Assembly (NCBI GenBank): GCA_965115835.1
Contig: OZ220471.1
Coordinates: 2,108,001-2,172,000, forward strand
Length of the DNA stretch: 64,000 nt
Source of the DNA: Foliamicus sp965115835
GTDB taxonomy: Bacteria > Pseudomonadota > Gammaproteobacteria > Steroidobacterales > Foliamicaceae
Direction of reading: 5' to 3'
The translations under genes and the position numbers were made by a program. Shown here in pieces: positions 25,790 through 34,152 of this stretch; position 1 is the first letter of the stretch, and each line of letters starts with the position of its first letter. The notes below the pieces were generated by a model. That model was not told the origin of the DNA. It searched no databases and saw only the letters and a program-made list of their open reading frames with translations.

Positions 25790-28221
25790 CGTTGCCTCGC
25801 AACGAGCGATGCCGACGGGGCGTCGTATCGGTACCGGGTAATGGTTCCCTCCCGGATCTTCTCGACTGCGTCGTCGATGACATCAAGAGGCGCCAGAAAC
25901 CACTCGCGTGGAACAACAGGGTTGCCGAAGCGATCCTCGATTTCGATGTCGAGACGCGCCGGGGCGAACACCCGGTGGATCAGCTTCTCCAGTTTGGCGC
26001 GGTCGATGTTGTAGAGCTTGTACGAGGCGACGATCTCGACATCGGCCATCAGAAATGTCGGCTCCAGCCGTGCGCCGGCGATGCGCGTCCCCAACTTCGA
26101 GGTGGTGACGCCGATCTTGTGAACGAGATTACGATTCTCGGCAACGAACGGAATGTTCGCCTTGCTCCGCAACACGTACATCGTGTGCAGCAGCGGCTCG
26201 TCGTAGCCGGTCTGGAACTTGTCGGCGCACACGAGAAATCTGTAAGGATGCTCTTGAATTTTTTCGGCGATCCGGTTGGCCGGGAAACCGTTCAGCGAAG
26301 CCTCGCTGACCGTTGCGCCGCCGGATTCGCGCTCGCCGGAGAAAGCCACGATGGCGCGGTATGGGCTCTTGCGCTCCTTCAGGTAGTTGCCGATGGCGTG
26401 AAAATACCGGATGGCGCGCTCGACTCCGTTGGCGACGACCATCGCCCGCGCCTCGCCGCCGACCCTGTTGTGGGCAAGCACCTGCTCGCGAAAGTGGTCC
26501 ACCATGATCTCGGCCTTGAGGCGGATGGCGTGATCGTGGCCCTCCACGAAGCGCCGCAGCTTGCTCTGCGCCTTGTTCGCGTCGAACTTCGGATCGTCCT
26601 CAATGGTCTTGGCGAGCCTGTAGTAGCTCCGAACCGGCGTGTAATGCGCCAGCACATCCAGGATGAAGCCTTCCTGGATCGCCTGCTTCATGGTGTAGCT
26701 GTGGAAGGCGCGACGTTCGACCGCGCCGTCGGGTTGCGGGTCCGGGTTGCCGAACAACTCCAGCGTCTTGTTCTTGGGCGTGGCCGTGAAGGCGAAGTAG
26801 CTGGCGTTCGGCAGCAGCCTGCGCGATTCCATCAGCCGGTTGATCCTGTCCTCGAAAGTGTCGTCCTCGTCCTCCGCGCCGGCTTCGGAGAGCGCCTGGC
26901 CGACCGCTGCGCTGGCGCGCCCGCCCTGGCTGGAATGCGCCTCGTCGATGACGATGGCGAAGCGCCGGGCGCGCTGCTCGTTGCCAATCTCGTCGAGAAT
27001 GAAAGGGAACTTCTGCACCGTCGAGATGACGATCTTCTTGCCCGACTCGATAAAGCGCCGCAGGTCGCCGGAGCGCTCGGCATGGCCGACGGTGGCGCCG
27101 ATGTGGGCGTATCGCCGGATGGCGTCGTTGATCTGCCGGTCGAGGATGAGCCGGTCGGTGACCACGATGACGGAATCGAAGAGCGCGGCGCCGTCCCGGG
27201 ACAGGCCGACCAGCTGGTGCGTCAGCCAGGCAATGGAGTTGCTCTTGCCGCTGCCGGCGGAGTGCTGGATCAGATAGCGCCGGCCCGCGCCGTGCCCGGC
27301 CGCATCGGCAAGCAGGCGGCGCACGGCGTCGAGCTGGTGGTAGCGAGGCCAAATCTGATCGCGGGATTTGCGGCCTGTTTTTTCGTTTTTGGTCTCCACG
27401 ATCTGGGCGTAGTTTTCGAGGATGTCGGTCAAACTCTTGCGGGCCAGCACTTCGCGCCACAGGTAATCGGCCTTCAGCCCGTTCGGGTTGGGCGGATTGC
27501 CGGCGCCGTCGTTCCAGCCGCGATTGAAGGGCAGGAACCACGACGCCTTGCCCTTGAGATGGGTGCAGAAGCGCGCCTCGGATTCGTCCACGGCGAAGTG
27601 CGCAATGCAGCGCCCGAGTTCGAACAGCTTCTCGCGCGGGTTGCGGTCCTTTTTGTATTGCTCGACGGCGTCCTGCGCGGTCTGCTTGGTGAGGTTGTTC
27701 TTGAGTTCGAAGGTGATGACCGGAAGGCCGTTGATGAACAGCGCAATGTCCAGCGCCCGCTGCGTCTCGTCGCGGCTGTAGCGAAGCTGGCGGGTGACGG
27801 TGAAGCGGTTCTGCTCGAACCGCTCCTGCGCCTGTGTGTTGCCGGGCGACGGAGCGCCGTAGAAAAGCGCACACTCGTGCGGGCCGTGCCGGATGCCGGA
27901 GCGGAGCACATCGACCGTGCCGCGCTTCGCAATTTGGCCCTGCAGTCGCGCGAGGAATTTGCGCCGGGTTGGCCCGTCCTCGTCGAGGGTCAGAGCCTCG
28001 GCCGTTTCGGGCTGCGTGGCGCGCAGAAACGCTGCGAGTTGAATCCGATCCACGCAGTATTCGCGGTCGTAGTTCCGGTAGCTGCCGCAACTCCAGCCGG
28101 CGCCGCCGTAGCCCGCCGCCGGTTCGCGAACCTCGCCTGCTGCGGGTGGATCGCAGGCATCGCCGGTGAGCACGGTGCAGATCAGGCTTTCGAGGCCTTG
28201 TTCGCTGGTGTCGGTAGTCAT
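25786..28221 (-). CDS. hsdR: Chimeric type I restriction subunit: HsdR nuclease/motor fused to a GIY-YIG (T5orf172-like) domain
   Basis: 811 residues from the ATG at 28221. Residues 1-260 are the HsdR nuclease domain with D...ExK (LDIALFINGLPVITFELKN, about 157-175). The SF2 motor follows: Walker A HSAGSGKS (about 319-326), VIDEAH (about 421-426), FTATP (about 475-479) and FQTGYDEPLLHTMYV. Normal HsdR then continues with the arginine-finger motif VI and a long helical domain, and reaches about 1000 residues. Here, after MYV, the protein changes to LRSKANIPFVAENRNLVHKI and ends in NPVVPREWFLAPLDVIDDAV, a T5orf172-type GIY-YIG domain of about 128 residues. The junction is in frame near 26175. 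Restriction is probably impaired. Confidence 0.8.
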   Translation of the reverse strand: MTTDTSEQGLESLICTVLTGDACDPPAAGEVREPAAGYGGAGWSCGSYRNYDREYCVDRIQLAAFLRATQPETAEALTLDEDGPTRRKFLARLQGQIAKRGTVDVLRSGIRHGPHECALFYGAPSPGNTQAQERFEQNRFTVTRQLRYSRDETQRALDIALFINGLPVITFELKNNLTKQTAQDAVEQYKKDRNPREKLFELGRCIAHFAVDESEARFCTHLKGKASWFLPFNRGWNDGAGNPPNPNGLKADYLWREVLARKSLTDILENYAQIVETKNEKTGRKSRDQIWPRYHQLDAVRRLLADAAGHGAGRRYLIQHSAGSGKSNSIAWLTHQLVGLSRDGAALFDSVIVVTDRLILDRQINDAIRRYAHIGATVGHAERSGDLRRFIESGKKIVISTVQKFPFILDEIGNEQRARRFAIVIDEAHSSQGGRASAAVGQALSEAGAEDEDDTFEDRINRLMESRRLLPNASYFAFTATPKNKTLELFGNPDPQPDGAVERRAFHSYTMKQAIQEGFILDVLAHYTPVRSYYRLAKTIEDDPKFDANKAQSKLRRFVEGHDHAIRLKAEIMVDHFREQVLAHNRVGGEARAMVVANGVERAIRYFHAIGNYLKERKSPYRAIVAFSGERESGGATVSEASLNGFPANRIAEKIQEHPYRFLVCADKFQTGYDEPLLHTMYVLRSKANIPFVAENRNLVHKIGVTTSKLGTRIAGARLEPTFLMADVEIVASYKLYNIDRAKLEKLIHRVFAPARLDIEIEDRFGNPVVPREWFLAPLDVIDDAVEKIREGTITRYRYDAPSASLVARQR

Positions 28222-28328
28222 GTCATTCGAGCGAGATGGACGCTTCAGCGCCCCTGCCGGGTCGGCTTGGCGACGACCTCCGGGTTTTTCGCTCCGCCCA
28301 CGGCTTGTTCCGTTTATCCCTGCGTATC

Positions 28329-29687
28329 TCAAGGCGCGGGAGAAGGCGGATTTCCCGTTCCGGGAGCTGCGCCCCGATCCGGTGCAGGATACCGTTCTAT
28401 CAGGAAATCGCGAAACGAAGGGATGGGAACGGACAGATAGCCGTCTGAGTCTTCGTGCAGGATGCCTGACTTCATCATGCCGTCCACAAAGTCCGCAGCG
28501 TCCATGCCCTTCGGCAGGGCCAGATCGTTGTGTGCCCCGGCGCCGCCTGCGCGATCGGATATTTCCTGCACAGCTCCGGCCATGCGAGAAAGGGTGGCGC
28601 CTTGCGGGAACTCATCAAGACGGGCGACAGCGACGGCGGCCAGATGGCGCTTGCTTTTCAGGTATCCGCTGCCGAGACGATCCCGATAGTAGCGCTTGCG
28701 TCTCTCCGCTTCGCCCTGGAGAACCGCTTCCTCGTCTGCCTGCTTCAGGTCTCCATCGACACCCTCCTTTACAAGCCCTCGGGCCAGCGCCTGCAAACCT
28801 GCATGCAGATGCTGGGGCCAGCCCTGACTGCGCTGAGCAATCAGGTCTTTCCACCTCTCGCCCTCTTCGTCCACGCCCGCAACATCGAATTTCCCGAAAA
28901 ACGCCTTTACGACTTCCCGGCAGTCGTCCTCCGACAACGCCTCCAGGGTGTGAACGCGCCCACCGGAAAACCGGGAGATACCCAACTCGCCAAACCGTTC
29001 TTTCGTCCATGCCAGACCCCCGAACACTGGAACGATCGGCAGGCCGTCGTTACCCTGATGAAGCCACAGCACCTGCTTTTCTGCTGCATCGTCGAGTTTT
29101 TGCGCCTCGTCCACCATAAGCAGCAGGGGCGGATATTCCCCGGGCTTGCCAAGCACCTTCTTCAACACATCGCCCCAGGACATCAGCGGCCTGTCGGTCT
29201 TCCTCCCGCCCCTGATGACCTTCAGGTCCGCTCCCAATTCCAGAAGCTGGCGGGTTTCGAGGTCCTTTTCGACTTCGGGAACCCAAACCGCGGCGATCTT
29301 CTTTTTCAGTTCCCATGGATCGCTCAGTACATGCTGGTCGGTTATCGAGCACGCCCGCACCGGAACACCCCCGCTGGCGGCGCCATCGCCGGCAGGGGCT
29401 TGTATCTTCAGATTTTGCAGATGCCTCAGCAGAGCGGTTTTTCCCGCTCCGGGCGCACCCTGAAAAAGCCAGGTGGCGCCTTCCCACTTCGGCGGATCGC
29501 CAAATCCTTTCCAGCTGCCCCTTTGCCGCACCCTCCTTTCCAGATCGCGGGCCAGGGCGCCGATTTGCTCCTCCCGCCCCACAAAAGCAACCGGGGTTTC
29601 GCGATCCGTGCTTTCCGCAAACTCCTTCAGCGCCCTGATGTCGGGAATCCGGTCGTTGGCATCCCTGTTCTTTGGGCTGTCTGCCAT
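28329..29687 (-). CDS. AAA+ ATPase, paralogue A of four
   Basis: 452 residues. Walker A GAPGAGKT (about 76-83) and Walker B LLLMVDEAQ (about 188-196) flank a variable insert (about 95-165). A conserved block GLPIVPVFGGLAWTKERFGE leads to ISRFSGGRVHTLEALSEDDC, likely the sensor region, and the C-terminus ends SVPIPSFRDFLIERY, in a winged-helix-like position. Orc/Cdc6- or STAND-like ATPase by pattern; no close named family recognised. Its N-terminal and C-terminal types match paralogue C while its insert matches B. The start lies directly behind a conserved 26-base block. It lies between the IS element and hsdR. Function unknown, probably defence-related by context. Confidence 0.75.
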   Translation of the reverse strand: MADSPKNRDANDRIPDIRALKEFAESTDRETPVAFVGREEQIGALARDLERRVRQRGSWKGFGDPPKWEGATWLFQGAPGAGKTALLRHLQNLKIQAPAGDGAASGGVPVRACSITDQHVLSDPWELKKKIAAVWVPEVEKDLETRQLLELGADLKVIRGGRKTDRPLMSWGDVLKKVLGKPGEYPPLLLMVDEAQKLDDAAEKQVLWLHQGNDGLPIVPVFGGLAWTKERFGELGISRFSGGRVHTLEALSEDDCREVVKAFFGKFDVAGVDEEGERWKDLIAQRSQGWPQHLHAGLQALARGLVKEGVDGDLKQADEEAVLQGEAERRKRYYRDRLGSGYLKSKRHLAAVAVARLDEFPQGATLSRMAGAVQEISDRAGGAGAHNDLALPKGMDAADFVDGMMKSGILHEDSDGYLSVPIPSFRDFLIERYPAPDRGAAPGTGNPPSPAP

Positions 29688-29713
29688 GATTTCAGTGTAT
29701 CAGGAACTCCCGA
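29688..29713 (-). promoter_or_regulatory. Conserved upstream block of AAA gene A (extended -10, probably leaderless)
   Basis: On the coding strand the block ends TGATACACTGAAATC-ATG. TGA-TACACT fits an extended -10 element (TGnTATAAT) and leaves only six bases before the ATG, so the transcript would start at or next to the start codon. No Shine-Dalgarno sequence is possible in between. The same 26 bases precede all four AAA paralogues. A further ~120 bases upstream are shared with copy B. Confidence 0.55.
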
Positions 29714-29841
29714 ACCGAACGGCAAGCAAGCCAGGCGCGCCTTTCGTCACCGTTCAGCGTCTCTCCAGACCTGTTGGCAGGTCAGCTGCCTCGATGATGT
29801 TGACAGGTTCGGTTCATCCGCCACACGGGTTGCGCTTCCTT

Positions 29842-29850
29842 GTTTTTCGC
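29842..29850 (+). repeat. Left 9-bp target-site duplication of the IS (GTTTTTCGC)
   Basis: GTTTTTCGC directly precedes the left IS end and recurs directly after the right end at 31474-31482. Joining the outer flanks gives a sequence that matches the uninterrupted flank of AAA copy C at 36870-36910, so this is the true insertion point. Confidence 0.9.
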
Positions 29851-31473
29851 CAGCAATTCCCGCCAAATTTGACATGTGAGTGATTTCAGGGGTTTTGGGC
29901 GGTTCGAGAAGAAGTTCTTCGCAAACTTTTCATCCGAAAACCGTATGATTCGAGCGATTGTTGGAGTACAGGGGATGAACCATGTCCAAGATCCAGTTTC
30001 GCAAGACGCTCAGTGCCCCGGGATTGCTCCGGGTGGTGCGCGGTTGTTTCGATCGCATTGAGGATCCGGTTGCGAGCCGTGGCCTGCCCCTGACGGACTG
30101 TCTGATGTCGGCGCTGGCGATGTTTGGGCTGAAGTATTCGTCGCTGTTGAGTTTTGAGCAGGACGCACGGGGCGAGGAGCGCACCCGGTCGAACTTGAGA
30201 AGCCTCTATGGGGTGGAGCGCGCGCCGTCGGATACAACCATGCGCGAGCGACTGGATGAAGTGGATCCGCGCTCGCTGCGGCGGGCCTTCAAGCGCGTGT
30301 TTGCGGCGTTACAGCGTGGCGGGGGGCTGCGGGACTTCACCTGGCTAGACGATCATTATCTGTTGTCGGTGGACGGCACGGGCTACTTCTCCTCGCAGAA
30401 GGTGCATTGCGCTCATTGTTGCGAGCGGCGTCACCGGGACGGTCGTGTGACCTACTATCACCAGATGCTGGGTGCGGTGCTGGTGCATCCGGAGCATCGC
30501 GAGGTGTTTCCGCTGGCGCCGGAGCCGATCCTGCGCGCGGACGGTTCGCGCAAGAACGACTGCGAGCGCAACGCGGCCAAGCGTCTGCTGCGGGATGTGC
30601 GGCGCGAGCATCCGCATCTGAAGCTGTTGGTGGTGGAGGATGCGTTGGCCTCGAACGGTCCGCACATCCGGCTGTTGCAGGAATTGGACCTGCGCTTTGT
30701 GCTGGGGGTGAAGCCGGGCGACCATGCGGAGTTGTTTCACTGGGTGGCTTCGGTGATGGCGACGCGGGTTGTCGAGACCCAAGGCGAGGACGGTGTGCGG
30801 CGGCGGTATCGCTTTCTCAACGGTGTGCCGCTCAACGACGCGAATTTCGACCTGGAGGTGAACTTTCTGGAGTGTTGGGAAACCACCCCCAAGGGTCGGG
30901 AGCGGCACTTTAGTTGGGTTACGGACATCAAGATCACGGAATCGAATGTGGAAGCGCTGATGCGTGCCGGTCGGGCGCGTTGGCGCATTGAGAACGAGAC
31001 CTTCAACACCCTGAAGAACCAAGGCTACGGCTTTGAGCATAACTTTGGCCACGGCAAGCGGCATCTGGCGACGGTATTTTCCGGTTTGACGATGCTGGCT
31101 TTTTTGATCGACCAGATTCAGCAGCGCTGCTGTGCGCTGTTTGGGGCGGCACGGGAGCGGGAGGGTCGTCCGAAATACTTCTGGGAACGGTTGCGCCGCT
31201 TGTTTCTGGAGTTCTTCATTACCGGCTGGGAGGCCCTGTATCAGGCCATCGCCTTCGGCCACCACCCAACCGAACTGGCGCCCTTCGACACCTCCTGACC
31301 CCATCGCCGTGGTCGGGTGTGCGACGAGCGGGTTCTTCAGGGAAACAGCGTAGCCAAACCACTTATCCGGCGCCGGCCGGAGGGGTAGCCTTCCCCAACT
31401 GATCCGCCAACCGGCCATCCGCACCAGAATGCCACCCCATCAGCACCACAAAATGGCTTGGCGGGAATTGCTG
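29851..31473 (+). mobile_element. Complete insertion sequence, 1623 bp, 16-bp inverted ends, 9-bp target duplication
   Basis: Ends are perfect inverted repeats of 16 bases: CAGCAATTCCCGCCAA at 29851-29866 and its complement at 31458-31473. Both ends are flanked by GTTTTTCGC. The element carries one transposase gene on the + strand, opposite to the surrounding defence genes. It separates AAA copy B from the promoter of copy A; because copy A keeps its own conserved upstream block, its expression may survive. The 9-bp duplication and DDE transposase fit an IS4-like group, but the exact IS family cannot be named from sequence alone. Confidence 0.9.
29982..31298 (+). CDS. DDE transposase of the IS element
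   Basis: 438 residues. The first catalytic Asp lies in LLSVDGTGYFSSQ, the second probably in LLVVEDALASNGPHIRLL, and the C-terminal signature RARWRIENETFNTLKNQGYG holds the Glu and the W-x-I-E-N-x-x-F-N-x-L-K pattern of IS4-like transposases. A CxxC pair (HCAHCCERRH) lies after the first Asp. The frame is intact and full length, so the element may still be active. It occupies most of the space between the two inverted ends, 115 bases from the left and 160 from the right. Confidence 0.95.
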   Translation: MSKIQFRKTLSAPGLLRVVRGCFDRIEDPVASRGLPLTDCLMSALAMFGLKYSSLLSFEQDARGEERTRSNLRSLYGVERAPSDTTMRERLDEVDPRSLRRAFKRVFAALQRGGGLRDFTWLDDHYLLSVDGTGYFSSQKVHCAHCCERRHRDGRVTYYHQMLGAVLVHPEHREVFPLAPEPILRADGSRKNDCERNAAKRLLRDVRREHPHLKLLVVEDALASNGPHIRLLQELDLRFVLGVKPGDHAELFHWVASVMATRVVETQGEDGVRRRYRFLNGVPLNDANFDLEVNFLECWETTPKGRERHFSWVTDIKITESNVEALMRAGRARWRIENETFNTLKNQGYGFEHNFGHGKRHLATVFSGLTMLAFLIDQIQQRCCALFGAAREREGRPKYFWERLRRLFLEFFITGWEALYQAIAFGHHPTELAPFDTS

Positions 31474-31482
31474 GTTTTTCGC
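31474..31482 (+). repeat. Right 9-bp target-site duplication of the IS (GTTTTTCGC)
   Basis: Second copy of GTTTTTCGC, directly adjoining the right inverted end. The sequence that follows (CTCCGCCCATGGCTTGTTCC) continues the conserved 3' flank shared by the AAA genes. Confidence 0.9.
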
Positions 31483-31518
31483 TCCGCCCATGGCTTGTTC
31501 CGTTTATCCCTGCGTATT
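31483..31518. repeat. Conserved 3' flank of AAA copies (also 28294-28328 and 36891-36926)
   Basis: A block containing GGCTTGTTCCGTTTATCCCTG and a CGTAT(C/T)TCAAG string lies directly after the stop of copies A, B and C on their strand, with few mismatches. Copy D lacks it. It shows that the duplicated unit includes at least 35 bases beyond the gene. No hairpin strong enough to call a terminator was seen in it. Confidence 0.7.
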
Positions 31519-32856
31519 TCAAGGCGCAGGAGAAGGCGGATTTCCCGTCCCAAGGGCTGCGCTCTGATCCGGCGCCAGCTCCGTCAGAAAATCGCGGAAC
31601 GACGGGATCGGAACGCTCAGACATCCGTCTCCGTCTTCGTGCAGGATTCCTGCGTAGACCATCGATCTGACGAACCTTGCTGACGAATACCCGTCCGGCA
31701 ATTGCAACCTGCTCGGATTTTTTGCAGCAACCGTTTCGCCATGAATTCCTGCAACGATATCCGCCAGATCGTCCGCCACCATTTCCGATCCCTCAGGCAT
31801 GCGGGCGACAGCGGCGGCGGCCAGATGGCGCTTGCTTTTCAGGAATGCGCTGCCGAGGCGATCCTGATAGTAGCGCTTGCGTCTTTCCGCTTCGTCCTGG
31901 AGAACCGCTTTCCCGTCCAGCCGCTCCAGGTCTCCATCGACGCCTTCCTTCACAAGCCCTCCGGCCAGCGCCTGCAAGCCTGCATGCAGGTGCTGGGGCC
32001 AGCCCTGACTGCGCCTGACAATCAGGTCTTCCCACTTCTCGCCTTCTTCGTCCACGCCCGCAACATCGAATTTCCCGAAAAACGCTTTTGCGACTTCCCG
32101 GCAGTCGTCCTCCGACAACGCCTCCAGGGTGTGAACGCGCCCACTGGAAAACCGGGAGATACCCAACTCCCCAAACCGTTCTTTCGTCCATGCCAGACCC
32201 CCGAACACCGGAATGATCGGCAGCCCGTCGTTACCCTGATGAAGCCACAGCACCTGCTTTTCTGCTGCATCGTCGAGTTTCTGCGCCTCGTCCACCATAA
32301 GCAGCAGGGGCGGATATTCCCCGGGCTTGCCAAGCACCTTCTTCACCACATCGCCCCAGGACATCAGCGGCCCGTCGGTCTTCCTCCCGCCCCTGATGAC
32401 CTTGAGGTCCGCTCCCAGTTCCAGAAGCCGGCGGGTTTCGAGGTCTTTTTCGGCCTCGGGAACCCATACCGCGGCGATCTTCTTTCTCAGTTCCCATGGA
32501 TCGCTCAGTACATGCTGGTCGGTTATCGAGCACGCCCGCACCGGAACACCCCCGCTGGCGGCGCCATCGCCGGAAGGGGCTTGTATCTTCAGGTTTTGCA
32601 GATGCCTCAGCAGAGCGGTTTTTCCCGCTCCGGGCGCACCCTGAAAAAGCCAGGTGGCGCCTTCCCAAGCGTCGGATTTCCCCGCCATCGAGTCTTTCGT
32701 CCGGGTGCGCAGGTCTTTGGCAAGCCCTTCGATCTGGTCCTTGCGCCCCGCGAAGGCGGGAGGATCCTGACGATCGCTCTTTTGGGCGAACTCCTTCAGC
32801 CCCCTGAGGTCAGGAATCCGGGCGTTGGCATCCCTGTTTTTTGGGCTATCTGCCAT
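31519..32856 (-). CDS. AAA+ ATPase, paralogue B of four
   Basis: 445 residues with the same plan as copy A: Walker A GAPGAGKT (about 72-79), Walker B LLLMVDEAQ, the GLPIIPVFGGLAWTKERFGE block and a C-terminal SVPIPSFRDFL. The central insert (VRACSITDQHVLSDPWEL) is nearly identical to A. The N-terminus (DRQDPPAFAGRKDQIEGL) is instead like D, and the C-terminal domain from about residue 345 (EMVADDLADIVAGIHGE) is unlike A and C. It is therefore a mosaic. The same 26-base leaderless-type block precedes it. It lies downstream of darG on the same strand. Confidence 0.75.
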   Translation of the reverse strand: MADSPKNRDANARIPDLRGLKEFAQKSDRQDPPAFAGRKDQIEGLAKDLRTRTKDSMAGKSDAWEGATWLFQGAPGAGKTALLRHLQNLKIQAPSGDGAASGGVPVRACSITDQHVLSDPWELRKKIAAVWVPEAEKDLETRRLLELGADLKVIRGGRKTDGPLMSWGDVVKKVLGKPGEYPPLLLMVDEAQKLDDAAEKQVLWLHQGNDGLPIIPVFGGLAWTKERFGELGISRFSSGRVHTLEALSEDDCREVAKAFFGKFDVAGVDEEGEKWEDLIVRRSQGWPQHLHAGLQALAGGLVKEGVDGDLERLDGKAVLQDEAERRKRYYQDRLGSAFLKSKRHLAAAAVARMPEGSEMVADDLADIVAGIHGETVAAKNPSRLQLPDGYSSARFVRSMVYAGILHEDGDGCLSVPIPSFRDFLTELAPDQSAALGTGNPPSPAP

Positions 32857-32882
32857 GATTTCAGTGTATCAGGAACTCCCGA
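32857..32882 (-). promoter_or_regulatory. Conserved upstream block of AAA gene B
   Basis: Same 26 bases as before copy A: extended -10 TGATACACT, six bases from the ATG. The following ~120 bases (to about 33000) are also shared with the copy A upstream region, with a few differences. Confidence 0.55.
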
Positions 32883-33017
32883 CCCGAACGGCAAGCAAGC
32901 CAGGTGCGCCTTTCGTCACCGTTCAGTGTCTCTCCGGACCTGTTGGCAGGTCAGCTGCCTCGATGATGCTGACAGGTTCGGTTCATCCGCCACACGACAC
33001 ACGAGTTGCGTTCCCTT

Positions 33018-33043
33018 GTGTCTCAACAATGTTGGCAGAAAGG
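33018..33043. repeat. 26-bp repeat, inverted partner at 40093-40118
   Basis: GTGTCTCAACAATGTTGGC followed by AGAAAGG. The complement of 40093-40118 is the same with one mismatch in 26 (G for A). The two lie in inverted orientation about 7 kb apart, and bracket darG, darT, hsdS, the HicA-like ORF and AAA copies C and D. Confidence 0.75.
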
Positions 33044-33044
33044 G

Positions 33045-33074
33045 GTCCTCGACCTCGGAAAATATCGCACGGTT
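33045..33074 (-). pseudogene. Fragment of an hsdS gene (start of second recognition domain)
   Basis: On the - strand it reads NRAIFSEVED, matching hsdS residues near 240-255 (coded at 35457-35486) with 28 of 30 identical bases. It begins eight bases after the darG stop and is cut off after ten codons. This looks like a recombination scar left when the neighbouring genes were inserted or rearranged. Confidence 0.7.
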
Positions 33075-33081
33075 GCAGCGA

Positions 33082-34134
33082 TCATTGCCGGGCGGCAACA
33101 CCAATGTCGGCAACCCAGCCCTTCTCGGTCAGCACACCGGCCGCCAATTCGATCTGCTGGGGAAAGAACCTCCTCTTGCGCTCATTCCAGGCATAGGTCG
33201 CTTCGATAAGCTTTTCTGGCGACGCGGGCGCGTCGTGTTCGAGAACCCAATGCACCGTCGATAGCAACTCCAGACCGAAGGCCGATTCAAAGCCACCGAC
33301 CAGATCGGCCACGCGCTCGAAACGCTCACGGGTCCTGGGGAAGCGGTTCAAGACCTCGCCTGCGTCCTTGACCGCACCGGGCACGATCTCCAGCGCCTTG
33401 TCGGGGCTGTCGCCGTATCCGGATATGAAGTGCCCCTCCACTTCGTTGAGGACATGGCGCAGGTTCTCGGCGTACGGTCCGTAAAGGCTCTTCACGTAGC
33501 GGAGCCTTAGCCGCTGACCCGCAACCTGCATGAAATACATCAGCTTGTGGACTTCCAGCAGGGTGATGGAAGGATCAAGGAGGCCGTTCAGATAGCGGTT
33601 CATCAGCCCGACCAGCGCGGCGCGACCCGTTGTCATCTTCGGCGCCTGGCAGTTTGGCACCATCCTCTCCGCCTCCGGCGCACCGCCGGGCTCGAAGACG
33701 ACGGAATCCAGATTGTCGAAGCCGCACAATGCCTCCTTGATGCGCGGCCGTACCTGGCGCCAATTCAGCCCGCCAAGCCCGCTGCCGAGCGGCGGCACCG
33801 CGATTGAGCGAATTTCGCGCTCGCGGATCACCCTTGCAAGATCGACCAATCCGGCATCAATATCCTTGATACGGCTGTTGCCGCGCCAGTGGCGCTTGGT
33901 GGGGAAATTGACGATTAGGCGCGGATTGGCGAGTTCGCCTGTCTCGAAGACGAACATGCGGCCGGGTTGAACCTCCCCGCGCGCGCACGCCTCGGCATAA
34001 GCGCGGAAGTTTTCGGGAAACGCCTTCTTGAACTGAAGCGCGATCCCGCGTCCCATCACCCCGACACAGTTGACGGTGTTGACCAGAACCTCGGCATCCT
34101 CGGCGAGTATGTCACCCGTCTTGAAGCGGATCAT
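33082..34134 (-). CDS. darG: DarG: DNA ADP-ribosyl glycohydrolase antitoxin
   Basis: 350 residues from the ATG at 34134 (a GTG one codon earlier is possible; AAGGGGG lies just upstream). The N-terminal macrodomain (1-155) has the DarG/TARG1 pattern: FKTGDILAEDAEVLVNTVN, CVGVMGRGIALQFKKAFP and VPPLGSGLGGLNW. The C-terminal half (about 170-350) is the domain that binds DarT (ALVGLMNRYLNGLLDPSITL). DarG removes ADP-ribose from thymidine in DNA and also sequesters the toxin. It follows darT by about 20 bases, in the usual darT-darG order. Confidence 0.95.
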   Translation of the reverse strand: MIRFKTGDILAEDAEVLVNTVNCVGVMGRGIALQFKKAFPENFRAYAEACARGEVQPGRMFVFETGELANPRLIVNFPTKRHWRGNSRIKDIDAGLVDLARVIREREIRSIAVPPLGSGLGGLNWRQVRPRIKEALCGFDNLDSVVFEPGGAPEAERMVPNCQAPKMTTGRAALVGLMNRYLNGLLDPSITLLEVHKLMYFMQVAGQRLRLRYVKSLYGPYAENLRHVLNEVEGHFISGYGDSPDKALEIVPGAVKDAGEVLNRFPRTRERFERVADLVGGFESAFGLELLSTVHWVLEHDAPASPEKLIEATYAWNERKRRFFPQQIELAAGVLTEKGWVADIGVAARQ

Positions 34135-34152
34135 CACTGCCCCCTTGCAGCG

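Noticed and set aside
25792..28440. Long + strand frame opposite hsdR
   Set aside because: Antisense to clear HsdR motifs; no domain recognised.
31702..33264. + strand frames opposite the AAA genes (also 28530-29879, 37128-37784 and 39531-40313)
   Set aside because: They recur only because the paralogues are repeated; the - strand carries Walker motifs and the conserved upstream block.
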